Of a stretch of DNA of 10,505 bases, positions 1 to 9,687 are shown in pieces. Each line of letters starts with the position of its first letter. Position 1 is the first letter of the stretch. Source of the DNA: Pseudomonadota bacterium (lineage in GTDB: Bacteria > Pseudomonadota > Gammaproteobacteria > Xanthomonadales > Xanthomonadaceae); NCBI GenBank assembly GCA_023399815.1, contig JAEWOJ010000096.1, positions 1-10,505 of the forward strand, given 5' to 3'. The position numbers and the translations under genes are program-made. The notes beneath the pieces are model-generated. The model made no database searches and was not told the DNA's origin. It saw only the letters and a list, made by a program, of their open reading frames with translations.

Positions 1-16
1 AGAGGGGCGGAATGAG

Positions 17-40
17 AAAGCCCGGCAACGCCGGGCCTTT
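17..40. terminator. Rho-independent terminator after the methylglyoxal synthase-like gene
   Basis: A perfect 7-bp GC stem (GCCCGGC at 20-26, GCCGGGC at 30-36) with an AAC loop is flanked by AAA on the left and TTT on the right. On the minus strand the stem is followed by TTTCTCATT, about 30 bases after the stop codon of the leftward gene ending at 68. It is nearly symmetric, so it could also stop rightward transcription. Confidence 0.75.
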
Positions 41-67
41 GTTGTGCTCGGAAAGAGCTGAACGATC

Positions 68-943
68 TCAGGCAACGGCCGGCCGATGCTGTGCCGACAA
101 CGCCCAGCGCATCGCCATCGGCGGTGCGGTTATGCATACGGCCTTGTCCGTCACCGTGGTCACTGCACGCTCCAGCAGCTGGATGTCCGCCTCGTGCTGC
201 CGCGCCACGTGCGGGTCTTCGAAGAAGATGGCGCGCTGGCAGCGTCCTTCCAGCACACGGTCGGCGATCTGCGCGTCGCCGCCGAGCGGGCCGCTCTGGA
301 AACGCTGGATCCACTCCTGATCGCCTGGCCAGCCACGGCTCCACGCCAGTTCGTTCAGCCGCTGCCCGGTGGTGCCCGTACCGATGCGCCACGCGAAACG
401 CGACAGCACGTCGAAGTGCTCGGCGGCGAAGGCCAGCATCTGCGGCTTGCGGGCATCGTGCGCGATCAATGCCAGTGTCTGGTTGCCGAAGTCGTACAGG
501 TCGTCGGCCCCTGGATCGGCGGGCAGGCCGGCGTGGATGCGTTCCATCTCGATCCAGTCGCGGGCGCTGGCCACCGTCGAGATGAAGGGCTTGCCGTGGA
601 TCACGCACTGGCGCTTCAACGCGATGGCTTCCGGGAACACCGATGACGGGTCCACCGGGTCGATCAGGTAGATCGCGCCATCCAGCGTGCGCTCCGGCGA
701 GCCCATGCCGACGACCTCGGCCACCAGCTTCATCAACCCGCCTTCGCGACCGTTCGGATAGCGCTTCAGGCCGGGCAGGCTGCCTGGCGGCAACGCGGCG
801 GTGATGGCGTCATGGGTGCGGCCGACGGCATGCAGCTCTACGCCGAGCTCGCGGATGCCGGCGGCGCTGGCGCGCAGCCAGCGGAACAGGGCGGCGTCGG
901 CGCGTTCGTGGTGCAGGCGGTTGGCGGCCAGGCCGATGCGCAT
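68..943 (-). CDS. mgsA: Two-domain methylglyoxal synthase-like protein
   Basis: Predicted 291-residue cytoplasmic protein. Methylglyoxal synthase converts dihydroxyacetone phosphate to methylglyoxal and phosphate, a bypass of lower glycolysis. The C-terminal half (about 156-282) matches the E. coli enzyme: AHD (His162, Asp163), Lys166, phosphate loop GTGTTG (188-193), GPLGGD with Asp223, and Asp243, His250 and Asp253. The spacings Asp-Lys, Asp223-Asp243-His250-Asp253 equal those of E. coli Asp20-Lys23 and Asp71-Asp91-His98-Asp101. The N-terminal half (1-135) looks like a second copy of the same fold without the catalytic residues. The protein is about twice the usual length (about 150), and its C-terminal domain stops roughly 25 residues earlier than E. 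coli MgsA. The start at 943 was chosen because homology begins there; the frame stays open upstream into gltD only through high GC, and the ribosome site is weak. The gene stands alone, ending at the hairpin at 17-40. The family call is firm; activity is inferred. Confidence 0.85.
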   Translation of the reverse strand: MRIGLAANRLHHERADAALFRWLRASAAGIRELGVELHAVGRTHDAITAALPPGSLPGLKRYPNGREGGLMKLVAEVVGMGSPERTLDGAIYLIDPVDPSSVFPEAIALKRQCVIHGKPFISTVASARDWIEMERIHAGLPADPGADDLYDFGNQTLALIAHDARKPQMLAFAAEHFDVLSRFAWRIGTGTTGQRLNELAWSRGWPGDQEWIQRFQSGPLGGDAQIADRVLEGRCQRAIFFEDPHVARQHEADIQLLERAVTTVTDKAVCITAPPMAMRWALSAQHRPAVA

Positions 944-1011
944 GGGGTGCTCGCTGGAGTGGGGAATTTCGAGTGTAAATCCTGGGGAGTCTTCCTTCTG
1001 CCCTCGGGAGA

Positions 1012-1035
1012 CAGCCCGGCAGGATTGCCGGGCTG
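1012..1035. repeat. Perfect 10-bp hairpin with GGAT loop
   Basis: CAGCCCGGCA at 1012-1021 pairs with TGCCGGGCTG at 1026-1035 around a GGAT tetraloop. There is no T-run on either side, so it is not a normal intrinsic terminator. It lies about 70 bases upstream of the methylglyoxal synthase start, inside its likely 5' untranslated or promoter region. Its GCCCGGC core is shared with the terminator at the other end of that gene. Function unknown. Confidence 0.6.
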
Positions 1036-1158
1036 CACGGTGAAGCCGCCCGAAGGATGGGGCACAGGGATTGTGCCGAATGCAGGTGCCCGCTCGCGCA
1101 GGCAGGATGCCGAAGCCGACCCGAAGGGGCTGCCGCAGGAGCGGCAGACAAGGGCGGA

Positions 1159-1214
1159 TGAGGGGCGAACGGAGTTCAGATGGTTCAACCATCACTGACT
1201 CTGTTCGTCCCTCA
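1159..1214. repeat. Long imperfect inverted repeat (possible repeat element or structured RNA)
   Basis: The left arm (1159-1185) and right arm (1187-1214) are reverse complements over about 27 bases, with small gaps near the centre. The only two substitutions in the outer part (1165/1208 and 1171/1202) are G opposite T, so an RNA read from the plus strand would pair there by G-U wobble, whereas a minus-strand RNA would have C-A mismatches. The terminator-like hairpin at 1221-1248 follows directly. The GGGGTGAGGG motif next to an inverted GGGAGAGGGG stem resembles intergenic repeats that I recall from Xanthomonadaceae genomes. Confidence 0.5.
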
Positions 1215-1220
1215 CCCCAA

Positions 1221-1248
1221 CCCCTCTCCCGGTGGGAGAGGGGCTTTT
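1221..1248 (+). terminator. Terminator-like hairpin downstream of gltD
   Basis: A perfect 10-bp stem (CCCCTCTCCC at 1221-1230, GGGAGAGGGG at 1234-1243) with loop GGT is followed on the plus strand by C and four T's, then GTTT. In plus orientation it is a good intrinsic terminator. In the direction of gltD (minus), the stem lies about 27 bases after the stop but is followed by TTGGGG, a poor T-run. It may still end gltD transcripts, or belong to an intergenic repeat element. Confidence 0.55.
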
Positions 1249-1269
1249 GTTTCCTGCGGTTTGATCCTG

Positions 1270-2715
1270 TCAGTGCAGCAGCAGCTTGATGATGCTGGCG
1301 GCCGCGTCGCGGCCTTCCGCTACTGCGGTGACCACCAGGTCGGCGCCACGCACCGCGTCGCCGCCGGCGAACAACCGGGGGTTGTGGGTCTGGTAGGGCA
1401 GGCGGGTGTTGCCGCCCGCGACGATGCGGCCGTTGCCGGTGGCTTCCACGCCCTGCGTGCCGAGCCAACCGGGCAAGGTCGGGGAGAAGCCGAAGGCGAT
1501 GATCACCACGTCCGCCTCCAGCAGCGATTCGCTGCCCTCGATCGGTTCGGCGTTGCGGCGGCCATTGGCGTCGGGTGCGCCGAGCCGGGTTTCGACGACG
1601 GTGACGCCGATGACCTCGTCGTCGGCGCCGGCCTCGATCGACAGCGGCTGGCGGTTGAACAGGAAGCGCACGCCTTCCTCGCGGGCGTTGGCGACCTCGC
1701 GCGCGGAGCCGGGCATGTTGGCCTCGTCGCGGCGGTAGGCGCAGGTCACGCGCGCGGCGCCGAGGCGGATCGCGCTGCGCACGCAGTCCATGCCGGTGTC
1801 GCCGCCGCCGAGCACCACCACGCGCTTGCCGTTGAGGTCGGGCAGGGCGATCTGGTCCTCCCAGCCGGCGATCGGGCGGCCCTGCGGATCGGTGCCGCCG
1901 ACGATGCGGCCGTTCTGCACCAGGAACGGCAACGCCGGCAGCACGCCCTTCAGGTCCTGACCGGGCAGGCCGCCGTCGGTATAGCGGTAGGCGCCGGTGC
2001 CGAGGAACACGGCGTCGAACTCGGCCTGCAACTGCTCGATGCTGATGTCGCGCCCCACTTCCATGCCGAGGCGGAACGCCACGCCCATGCCTTCGAGTAC
2101 TTCACGACGCCTGGCGATCACCGACTTGTCGAGCTTGAAGCTGGGGATGCCGAACTGCAGCAGGCCGCCGATCTGTTCGTAGCGGTCGAACACCACCGCC
2201 TGTACGCCGGCGCGCGCGAGACGGTCGGCGCAGGCCAGGCCGGCCGGTCCCGCGCCGATCACGGCCACGCGCTTGCCGGTGGAGCGCACCGCATGCAGGT
2301 CCGGCTTCCAGCCGGTGGCCAGCGCGGTATCGACGATGTATTTCTCGACCGCGCCGATGGTCACCGCGCCGAATTCCTCCAGCGTGCAGCTGCCCTCGCA
2401 CAGCCGGTCCTGCGGGCACACGCGGCCGCACACTTCCGGCAGCGGGTTGGTCGAATGGCACAGCGTCGCGGCCTCGTGGATGCGGTCTTCCTGCACCAGT
2501 TGCAGCCATTGCGGGATGGCGTTGTGCACCGGGCACTTCCAGCTGCAGTACGGGTTGCCGCAATCCAGGCAGCGGCCGGCCTGGTACTGCGCGTCGGCCT
2601 TGTCGAACCTGCCGTAGAGCTCGCCCCAGTCGCCGGACGTGCGCAGCTCCACCGGAATGCGCTGCGGCATGGTGCGGGGCAGGTCGAGGAACTGGAAGGC
2701 TTGCTTGCGGCTCAT
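1270..2715 (-). CDS. gltD: Glutamate synthase [NADPH] small (beta) subunit
   Basis: Predicted 481 residues (E. coli GltD is 472). It takes electrons from NADPH through FAD and passes them via iron-sulfur clusters to the large subunit, supporting glutamate formation from glutamine and 2-oxoglutarate. Cysteine motifs for two 4Fe-4S clusters are present: Cys49, 52, 57, 61, and Cys96, 100, 106, 110 in the near-invariant stretch around CGRVCPQDRLCEGSC. The FAD motif VIGAGPAGLA is at about 152-161 and the NADPH motif VLGGGDTGMD at 301-310. The start at 2715 (MSRKQAFQFLDLPR) matches the usual N-terminus; a start 7 codons upstream at 2736 is in frame but has no ribosome site, while 2715 has only a weak GAG. 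It lies 134 bases downstream of gltB on the same strand, the usual gltBD order. Nothing looks broken. Confidence 0.97.
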   Translation of the reverse strand: MSRKQAFQFLDLPRTMPQRIPVELRTSGDWGELYGRFDKADAQYQAGRCLDCGNPYCSWKCPVHNAIPQWLQLVQEDRIHEAATLCHSTNPLPEVCGRVCPQDRLCEGSCTLEEFGAVTIGAVEKYIVDTALATGWKPDLHAVRSTGKRVAVIGAGPAGLACADRLARAGVQAVVFDRYEQIGGLLQFGIPSFKLDKSVIARRREVLEGMGVAFRLGMEVGRDISIEQLQAEFDAVFLGTGAYRYTDGGLPGQDLKGVLPALPFLVQNGRIVGGTDPQGRPIAGWEDQIALPDLNGKRVVVLGGGDTGMDCVRSAIRLGAARVTCAYRRDEANMPGSAREVANAREEGVRFLFNRQPLSIEAGADDEVIGVTVVETRLGAPDANGRRNAEPIEGSESLLEADVVIIAFGFSPTLPGWLGTQGVEATGNGRIVAGGNTRLPYQTHNPRLFAGGDAVRGADLVVTAVAEGRDAAASIIKLLLH

Positions 2716-2731
2716 AGGGAATCTCGGCTGG

Positions 2732-2752
2732 GGCATCCGGCATGCGGATGCC
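2732..2752. repeat. 8-bp hairpin just upstream of gltD
   Basis: GGCATCCG (2732-2739) and CGGATGCC (2745-2752) form a perfect stem with a 5-base loop. In the gltBD transcript it would fold 16 bases before the gltD start codon, close to its weak ribosome site. It may affect gltD translation; this is inference only. Confidence 0.5.
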
Positions 2753-2767
2753 TGGGGCAGGCTTTCC

Positions 2768-2831
2768 GTAGGAGCGGCGTCAGCCGCGATGGGCTTTACC
2801 GGGAAAGCATCGTGGCTGACGCCGCTCCTGC
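2768..2831. repeat. Inverted pair of REP/SMAG-like palindromes in the gltB-gltD gap
   Basis: Unit 1 on the plus strand (2768-2791) starts GTAG and continues GAGCGGCGTCAGCCGCGATG; unit 2 on the minus strand (2831-2808) starts GCAG and continues with the same sequence except one base (CCACG for CCGCG). Each unit has an internal GCGGC-GTCA-GCCGC/GCCAC stem, and the two together can form one long hairpin, extended inward by GCTTT/AAAGC. GTAG-headed palindromes of this kind are the SMAG/REP class, and head-to-head pairs are REPINs or BIMEs, moved by REP-associated tyrosine transposases. No such transposase is in this window. In the gltBD transcript the fold could stabilise gltB mRNA or lower gltD expression. 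Confidence 0.75.
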
Positions 2832-2849
2832 GAGGGTCGGGTACCGCGG

Positions 2850-7304
<4,455 letters not shown>

Positions 7305-7461
7305 CTGTGCCTCGTTGTGCGCGGTGAGCGGCGACACCTCTCCCTCGTCCATCGCGACACGCCGTGCACGGCCGTGTCCTTCGCGCGTGCCTGGCGTGGT
7401 CGTCACTGGAGCGCAGCGTCGAGGCCACCGGATGCGCTCGACTAGACCACAGATGCTGCGG

Positions 7462-7484
7462 TGCCGCAACGCATGGTTGCGGCA
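7462..7484. repeat. 9-bp hairpin upstream of gltB
   Basis: TGCCGCAAC (7462-7470) and GTTGCGGCA (7476-7484) form a perfect stem with loop GCATG. It sits four bases from the larger hairpin at 7489-7515, in the gap between the lipoprotein gene and gltB. It may be a second part of the terminator or part of the gltB leader; the sequence does not decide. Confidence 0.5.
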
Positions 7485-7488
7485 GCAA

Positions 7489-7515
7489 CCAAAGCCTTGC
7501 CCAGCAAGGCTTTGG
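7489..7515. terminator. Strong 12-bp hairpin after the I78 lipoprotein gene
   Basis: CCAAAGCCTTGC (7489-7500) and GCAAGGCTTTGG (7504-7515) form a perfect 12-bp stem with a CCA loop. It begins 11 bases after the stop codon of the leftward lipoprotein gene. In that direction the 3' arm contains CTTTGG and is followed by TTGCTGCC, so the T-run is partly inside the stem. On the plus strand it is followed by CCGGTTTT. It most likely ends the lipoprotein transcript and separates it from gltB. Confidence 0.6.
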
Positions 7516-7526
7516 CCGGTTTTGCG

Positions 7527-7925
7527 TCAGCCGCAGCGGACGCCGCTGACGAGGTTCTTGTCGTCCACTTCGATGTTCAGGCGCTCGCCCAGGAACTCCA
7601 TGGTGATGGGCTGGTTGGGCTTGAGCATGCGCACCGTGGCGGCACCGGCGTCCTGTCGGGCCTGTTCGGCCAGTTCCTCGGTGTACGGCTGGCCGACCAG
7701 GCCTTCGACCTGGCTGGCGTCGCAGGTGCCCACCGGCGGCGGCGTGGTGGCGACTTCCGGGTCCGGCGTGGCGGCGGCATCGGCGGCCTGCTTGGCCTGG
7801 TCCAGGGCCTGCTCCTGTTCTTCCGGGGCCGGGCTCTTGCAGGCGCCCAGCGCGAGCACGAGCGAAAGGGCCGCGATCAGGGCGGTGGGGCGGCGCAGGG
7901 CGCGCGGCATCGTCGGGATTCGCAT
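7527..7925 (-). CDS. I78-family peptidase inhibitor-like lipoprotein
   Basis: Predicted 132-residue exported lipoprotein. Residues 1-28 are a type II signal peptide with arginines at 8, 11 and 12, a hydrophobic core and lipobox LGAC, giving lipidated Cys29. A glutamine/alanine/proline-rich linker (30-66) leads to a domain from about 67 to 132 that fits the I78 inhibitor family: Cys68, the VEGLVGQPY segment, VRML, TMEF, RLNIEVD and a terminal CG (Cys131). Cys68 and Cys131 may form a disulfide. I78 members include fungal elastase inhibitors; in bacteria the target is mostly unknown, so protection against proteases is inference. The start at 7925 has GGAG 5 bases upstream. It lies 98 bases downstream of a second, divergent member of the family on the same strand and is followed by a strong hairpin. 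Confidence 0.85.
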   Translation of the reverse strand: MRIPTMPRALRRPTALIAALSLVLALGACKSPAPEEQEQALDQAKQAADAAATPDPEVATTPPPVGTCDASQVEGLVGQPYTEELAEQARQDAGAATVRMLKPNQPITMEFLGERLNIEVDDKNLVSGVRCG

Positions 7926-8023
7926 CGAAACTCCAGTGCGTTGAAAGACGTTGCAAGCATATCGCCTGGTTTCCAGCGTGTATCGTCGCAGCGCGTCATC
8001 CGGCCGCGTGCGCCGGCGCGGTA

Positions 8024-8341
8024 TCAGTCGCAGCGCAACGCGGTGATGCCGTTGTTGCGGCCGACCTCGACGGTGAGGCGGTCGCCGCCGGACGTGGCGC
8101 TGGCCGGCGCGACCAGCATGGGTGCATCGCCACGGACCGTCCGCACGTGCAGGCTGTCGCTGTCCACGCGCGCGCGTTCCACCGTGCCTGGCGAGGCGGC
8201 CAATCCGGTCGCGCCGATCACCTTGTCGGTATGGCATTGGCCGGAGACGATGCCGTCGATGGGCTGGACGCTGGCGACGGGCGCGCTGCTGCAGGCGGCA
8301 GCCAGCACGGCGATTCCGAGGGGGATCAGGCAGCGGGACAT
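8024..8341 (-). CDS. Small lipoprotein, divergent I78-like domain
   Basis: Predicted 105-residue exported lipoprotein. The signal peptide (1-16) ends in lipobox LAAAC with Cys17 as lipidation site. The rest (about 34-105) shares a framework with the next gene: GQC (Cys36), a V-x-G-x-x-G turn, VR, then RLTVEVGRNNGI and a terminal RC followed by Asp (Cys104). This supports a divergent I78-type fold, but the usual final CG is CD and the middle is changed, so the assignment is weaker than for its neighbour. The start at 8341 has GGAG 7 bases upstream. The gene is divergent from the oxidoreductase gene at 8456 and may be co-transcribed with the I78 lipoprotein 98 bases downstream. The protease target, if any, is unknown. 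Confidence 0.75.
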   Translation of the reverse strand: MSRCLIPLGIAVLAAACSSAPVASVQPIDGIVSGQCHTDKVIGATGLAASPGTVERARVDSDSLHVRTVRGDAPMLVAPASATSGGDRLTVEVGRNNGITALRCD

Positions 8342-8353
8342 GGCGGACTCCAC

Positions 8354-8374
8354 GACGATGGACGATGGACGATG
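8354..8374. repeat. Three tandem copies of a 7-bp repeat
   Basis: GACGATG is repeated exactly three times in a row. It lies in the divergent gap, 12 bases upstream of the leftward lipoprotein start and next to its ribosome site, so copy number changes would alter the leader. It could be a small slippage repeat. Confidence 0.7.
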
Positions 8375-8420
8375 CGCCGAGCCTGCCGCCGCGGCCGTAT
8401 GCGTGCGATGAAAGCGTGCC

Positions 8421-8426
8421 GATAAT
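8421..8426 (+). promoter_or_regulatory. Possible -10 element for the oxidoreductase gene
   Basis: GATAAT differs from the sigma-70 consensus TATAAT by one base and lies 29 bases before the start codon at 8456, leaving room for a short leader with the GGAG ribosome site at 8444-8447. No good -35 box is seen at the right distance, so this is tentative. Confidence 0.35.
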
Positions 8427-8455
8427 GCGCGCATCGTCTCGCATGGAGTGGATCG

Positions 8456-9571
8456 ATGTCGCAACGGGAAGGCTGCAGGATCGTGGTGCTGGGCGGTTAT
8501 GGGCACTTCGGCGCGCGCATCGTGCGCGCGCTGGCCGCCACGCCGGGCATCATCGTCATCGCCGCCGGGCGCCATCCGCAGCGGGCGGCGGCGAACCTGC
8601 CCGGCGTGGACCTGGCGCGGGTGGAATGCCGGCGGCTGGATGTGGACGCTGCGGACTTCGCCCGCGACCTGCACGACACCGGCGCCGATCTGGTCATCCA
8701 CACCGCCGGCCCGTTCCAGGGGCAGGGCTACGACGTCGCGCGCGCCTGCCTGCAGGCGGGCATGCACTACATCGACCTGGCCGATGGCCGCGATTTCGTG
8801 CGCGACTTCCCCGCGCGGCTGGATGCGGCGGCCCGTGAGGCAGGGCGTTGCGCGATCAGCGGCGCCAGCACGCTGCCGGCGCTGTCCAGCGCGGTGGTCG
8901 ATGCCCTGCGCGACCGCTTCGACACGCTGCAGTCCATCGACATCGTGATCGCGCCGGCGCAGGCCACGCCGCTGGGCATGGCCACGGTGCGCGCGGTGCT
9001 GTCGTACTGCGGCCGGCCGTTCGAATGCTGGATCGACGGGCGCTGGCAACGCGTCACCGGCTGGGCCGACCCGCAGCCGGTCACGTTCGCGCGCATCGCG
9101 CCGCGCCTGGCCTCGCCCTGCGACGTGCCCGACCACGACCTGCTGGTGCAGCGCTATCCGGGCGTGGCGACGGTGCGCTTCCGCGCCGCACTGGAACTGC
9201 CGTTGCTGTCGCGCTGCCTGGCCGGCCTCGCCTGGCTGCGCCGCGGCGGCCTGCCCCTGCCGATGGCAGCGCTGGCCGGCGCCTTCGCCCGCGCCGGGCG
9301 CTGGTTCGACCGCTTCGGCACCGACCTCGGCGGCATGCGCGTGACCCTGCGCGGCCTGCGCGACGGCGTCGGGCAGGTCGTGCACTGGGACCTCACCGCG
9401 CCGATGCTGCACGGCCCGGAGATTCCCACCTTCGCCGCGGTGCTGCTGGCGCGGCGGCTGGCGCGCGGCGAAACGCTGCCGGTGGGCGCGCATGCCTGCA
9501 TGGGCCTGCTGGACCTGACCGAGTTCGAGGCCGAGTTCGCCCGCTGGGAGATCGACAGCGCGGTGTCCTGA
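8456..9571 (+). CDS. Saccharopine dehydrogenase-like NAD(P)-binding oxidoreductase
   Basis: Predicted 371-residue soluble protein. The N-terminus is a Rossmann fold: IVVLGGYGHFG (9-19) gives the GxGxxG nucleotide loop, and AAGRHPQR with Arg39 after the second strand suggests NADP preference. HTAGPFQGQG (82-91) followed by CLQAGMHYIDLAD is the hallmark of the saccharopine dehydrogenase NADP-binding family. The C-terminal part (about 165-371) is less conserved, with an alanine/leucine-rich stretch at about 250-285 that could be a helical or membrane-associated hairpin. The start at 8456 has GGAG 8 bases upstream. It is not next to lysine-pathway genes, so a true saccharopine substrate is unlikely; many bacterial relatives have unknown substrates. 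It is divergent from the lipoprotein genes and followed after 116 bases by the repressor gene, probably a separate unit because operators intervene. Confidence 0.85.
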   Translation: MSQREGCRIVVLGGYGHFGARIVRALAATPGIIVIAAGRHPQRAAANLPGVDLARVECRRLDVDAADFARDLHDTGADLVIHTAGPFQGQGYDVARACLQAGMHYIDLADGRDFVRDFPARLDAAAREAGRCAISGASTLPALSSAVVDALRDRFDTLQSIDIVIAPAQATPLGMATVRAVLSYCGRPFECWIDGRWQRVTGWADPQPVTFARIAPRLASPCDVPDHDLLVQRYPGVATVRFRAALELPLLSRCLAGLAWLRRGGLPLPMAALAGAFARAGRWFDRFGTDLGGMRVTLRGLRDGVGQVVHWDLTAPMLHGPEIPTFAAVLLARRLARGETLPVGAHACMGLLDLTEFEAEFARWEIDSAVS

Positions 9572-9630
9572 GGGCGGCGCCGGAACCTGAAGCGTTCAGC
9601 CTGACGAAGGTCGGCGTGCCCTCCGGGCTA

Positions 9631-9659
9631 TTGACTACACCTGTAGTCATCACTACCGT
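9631..9659 (+). promoter_or_regulatory. Probable promoter of the blaI-like/M56 operon
   Basis: TTGACT (9631-9636) is a 5 of 6 match to the -35 box, with TACCGT (9654-9659) 17 bases later keeping the most conserved first, second and last bases of the -10 box. The -35 box lies inside the perfect operator, as expected for a repressed promoter. Confidence 0.45.
9632..9649. promoter_or_regulatory. BlaI/MecI-type operator 1 (perfect palindrome)
   Basis: TGACTACA-CC-TGTAGTCA is a perfect 8-bp dyad with a 2-bp centre. The TACA/TGTA core is the known recognition element of BlaI/MecI repressors. It overlaps the likely -35 box and lies 39 bases before the repressor start codon. Confidence 0.8.
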
Positions 9660-9676
9660 GGCGACAAATGTAGTCA
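9659..9676. promoter_or_regulatory. BlaI/MecI-type operator 2 (imperfect copy)
   Basis: The right half TGTAGTCA (9669-9676) is identical to that of operator 1; the left half TGGCGACA (9659-9666) keeps 5 of 8 bases, with the same 2-bp spacing. The centre is 27 bp from that of operator 1. It covers the predicted transcription start region just before the ribosome site. Confidence 0.65.
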
Positions 9677-9687
9677 CGGAGTCGACC

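Larger units (their letters stand above)
944..1269. other. Gene-free gap with several hairpins between gltD and the methylglyoxal synthase gene
   Basis: I see no convincing gene in these 326 bases; the open frames here are extensions or shadows of neighbours. The stretch is rich in dyads: a 10-bp stem at 1012-1035, a 6-bp stem at 1061-1077 (GGCACA/TGTGCC), a 7-bp stem at 1130-1147 (CTGCCGC/GCGGCAG), a long imperfect dyad at 1159-1214 and a terminator-like hairpin at 1221-1248. The promoter of the leftward methylglyoxal synthase gene should lie here, but I could not identify a clear -35/-10 pair. Confidence 0.7.

Noticed and set aside
944..1468. Upstream extension of the methylglyoxal synthase frame to position 1468
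   Set aside because: The extra residues run through the hairpin region and into the antisense of gltD, look random, and homology begins only at the ATG at 943.
7305..7355. Alternative gltB start 17 codons upstream (MDEGEV)
   Set aside because: No ribosome site precedes it, whereas the ATG at 7304 has GAGG at good spacing and matches the usual length before the catalytic cysteine.
7305..7460. Sigma-54 or NtrC-type promoter for gltB
   Set aside because: A TGGC-N8-TGCG sequence is present on the minus strand, but the match to the sigma-54 consensus is poor and no paired upstream sites are seen.
8342..9493. Upstream extension of the small lipoprotein frame to 9493
   Set aside because: It runs antisense through the oxidoreductase gene. 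The lipoprotein signal peptide and ribosome site fix the start at 8341.
8848..9687. Upstream extension of the repressor frame to 8848
   Set aside because: It lies in another frame of the oxidoreductase gene and across the operators; the repressor domain begins at the ATG at 9688 with its own ribosome site.
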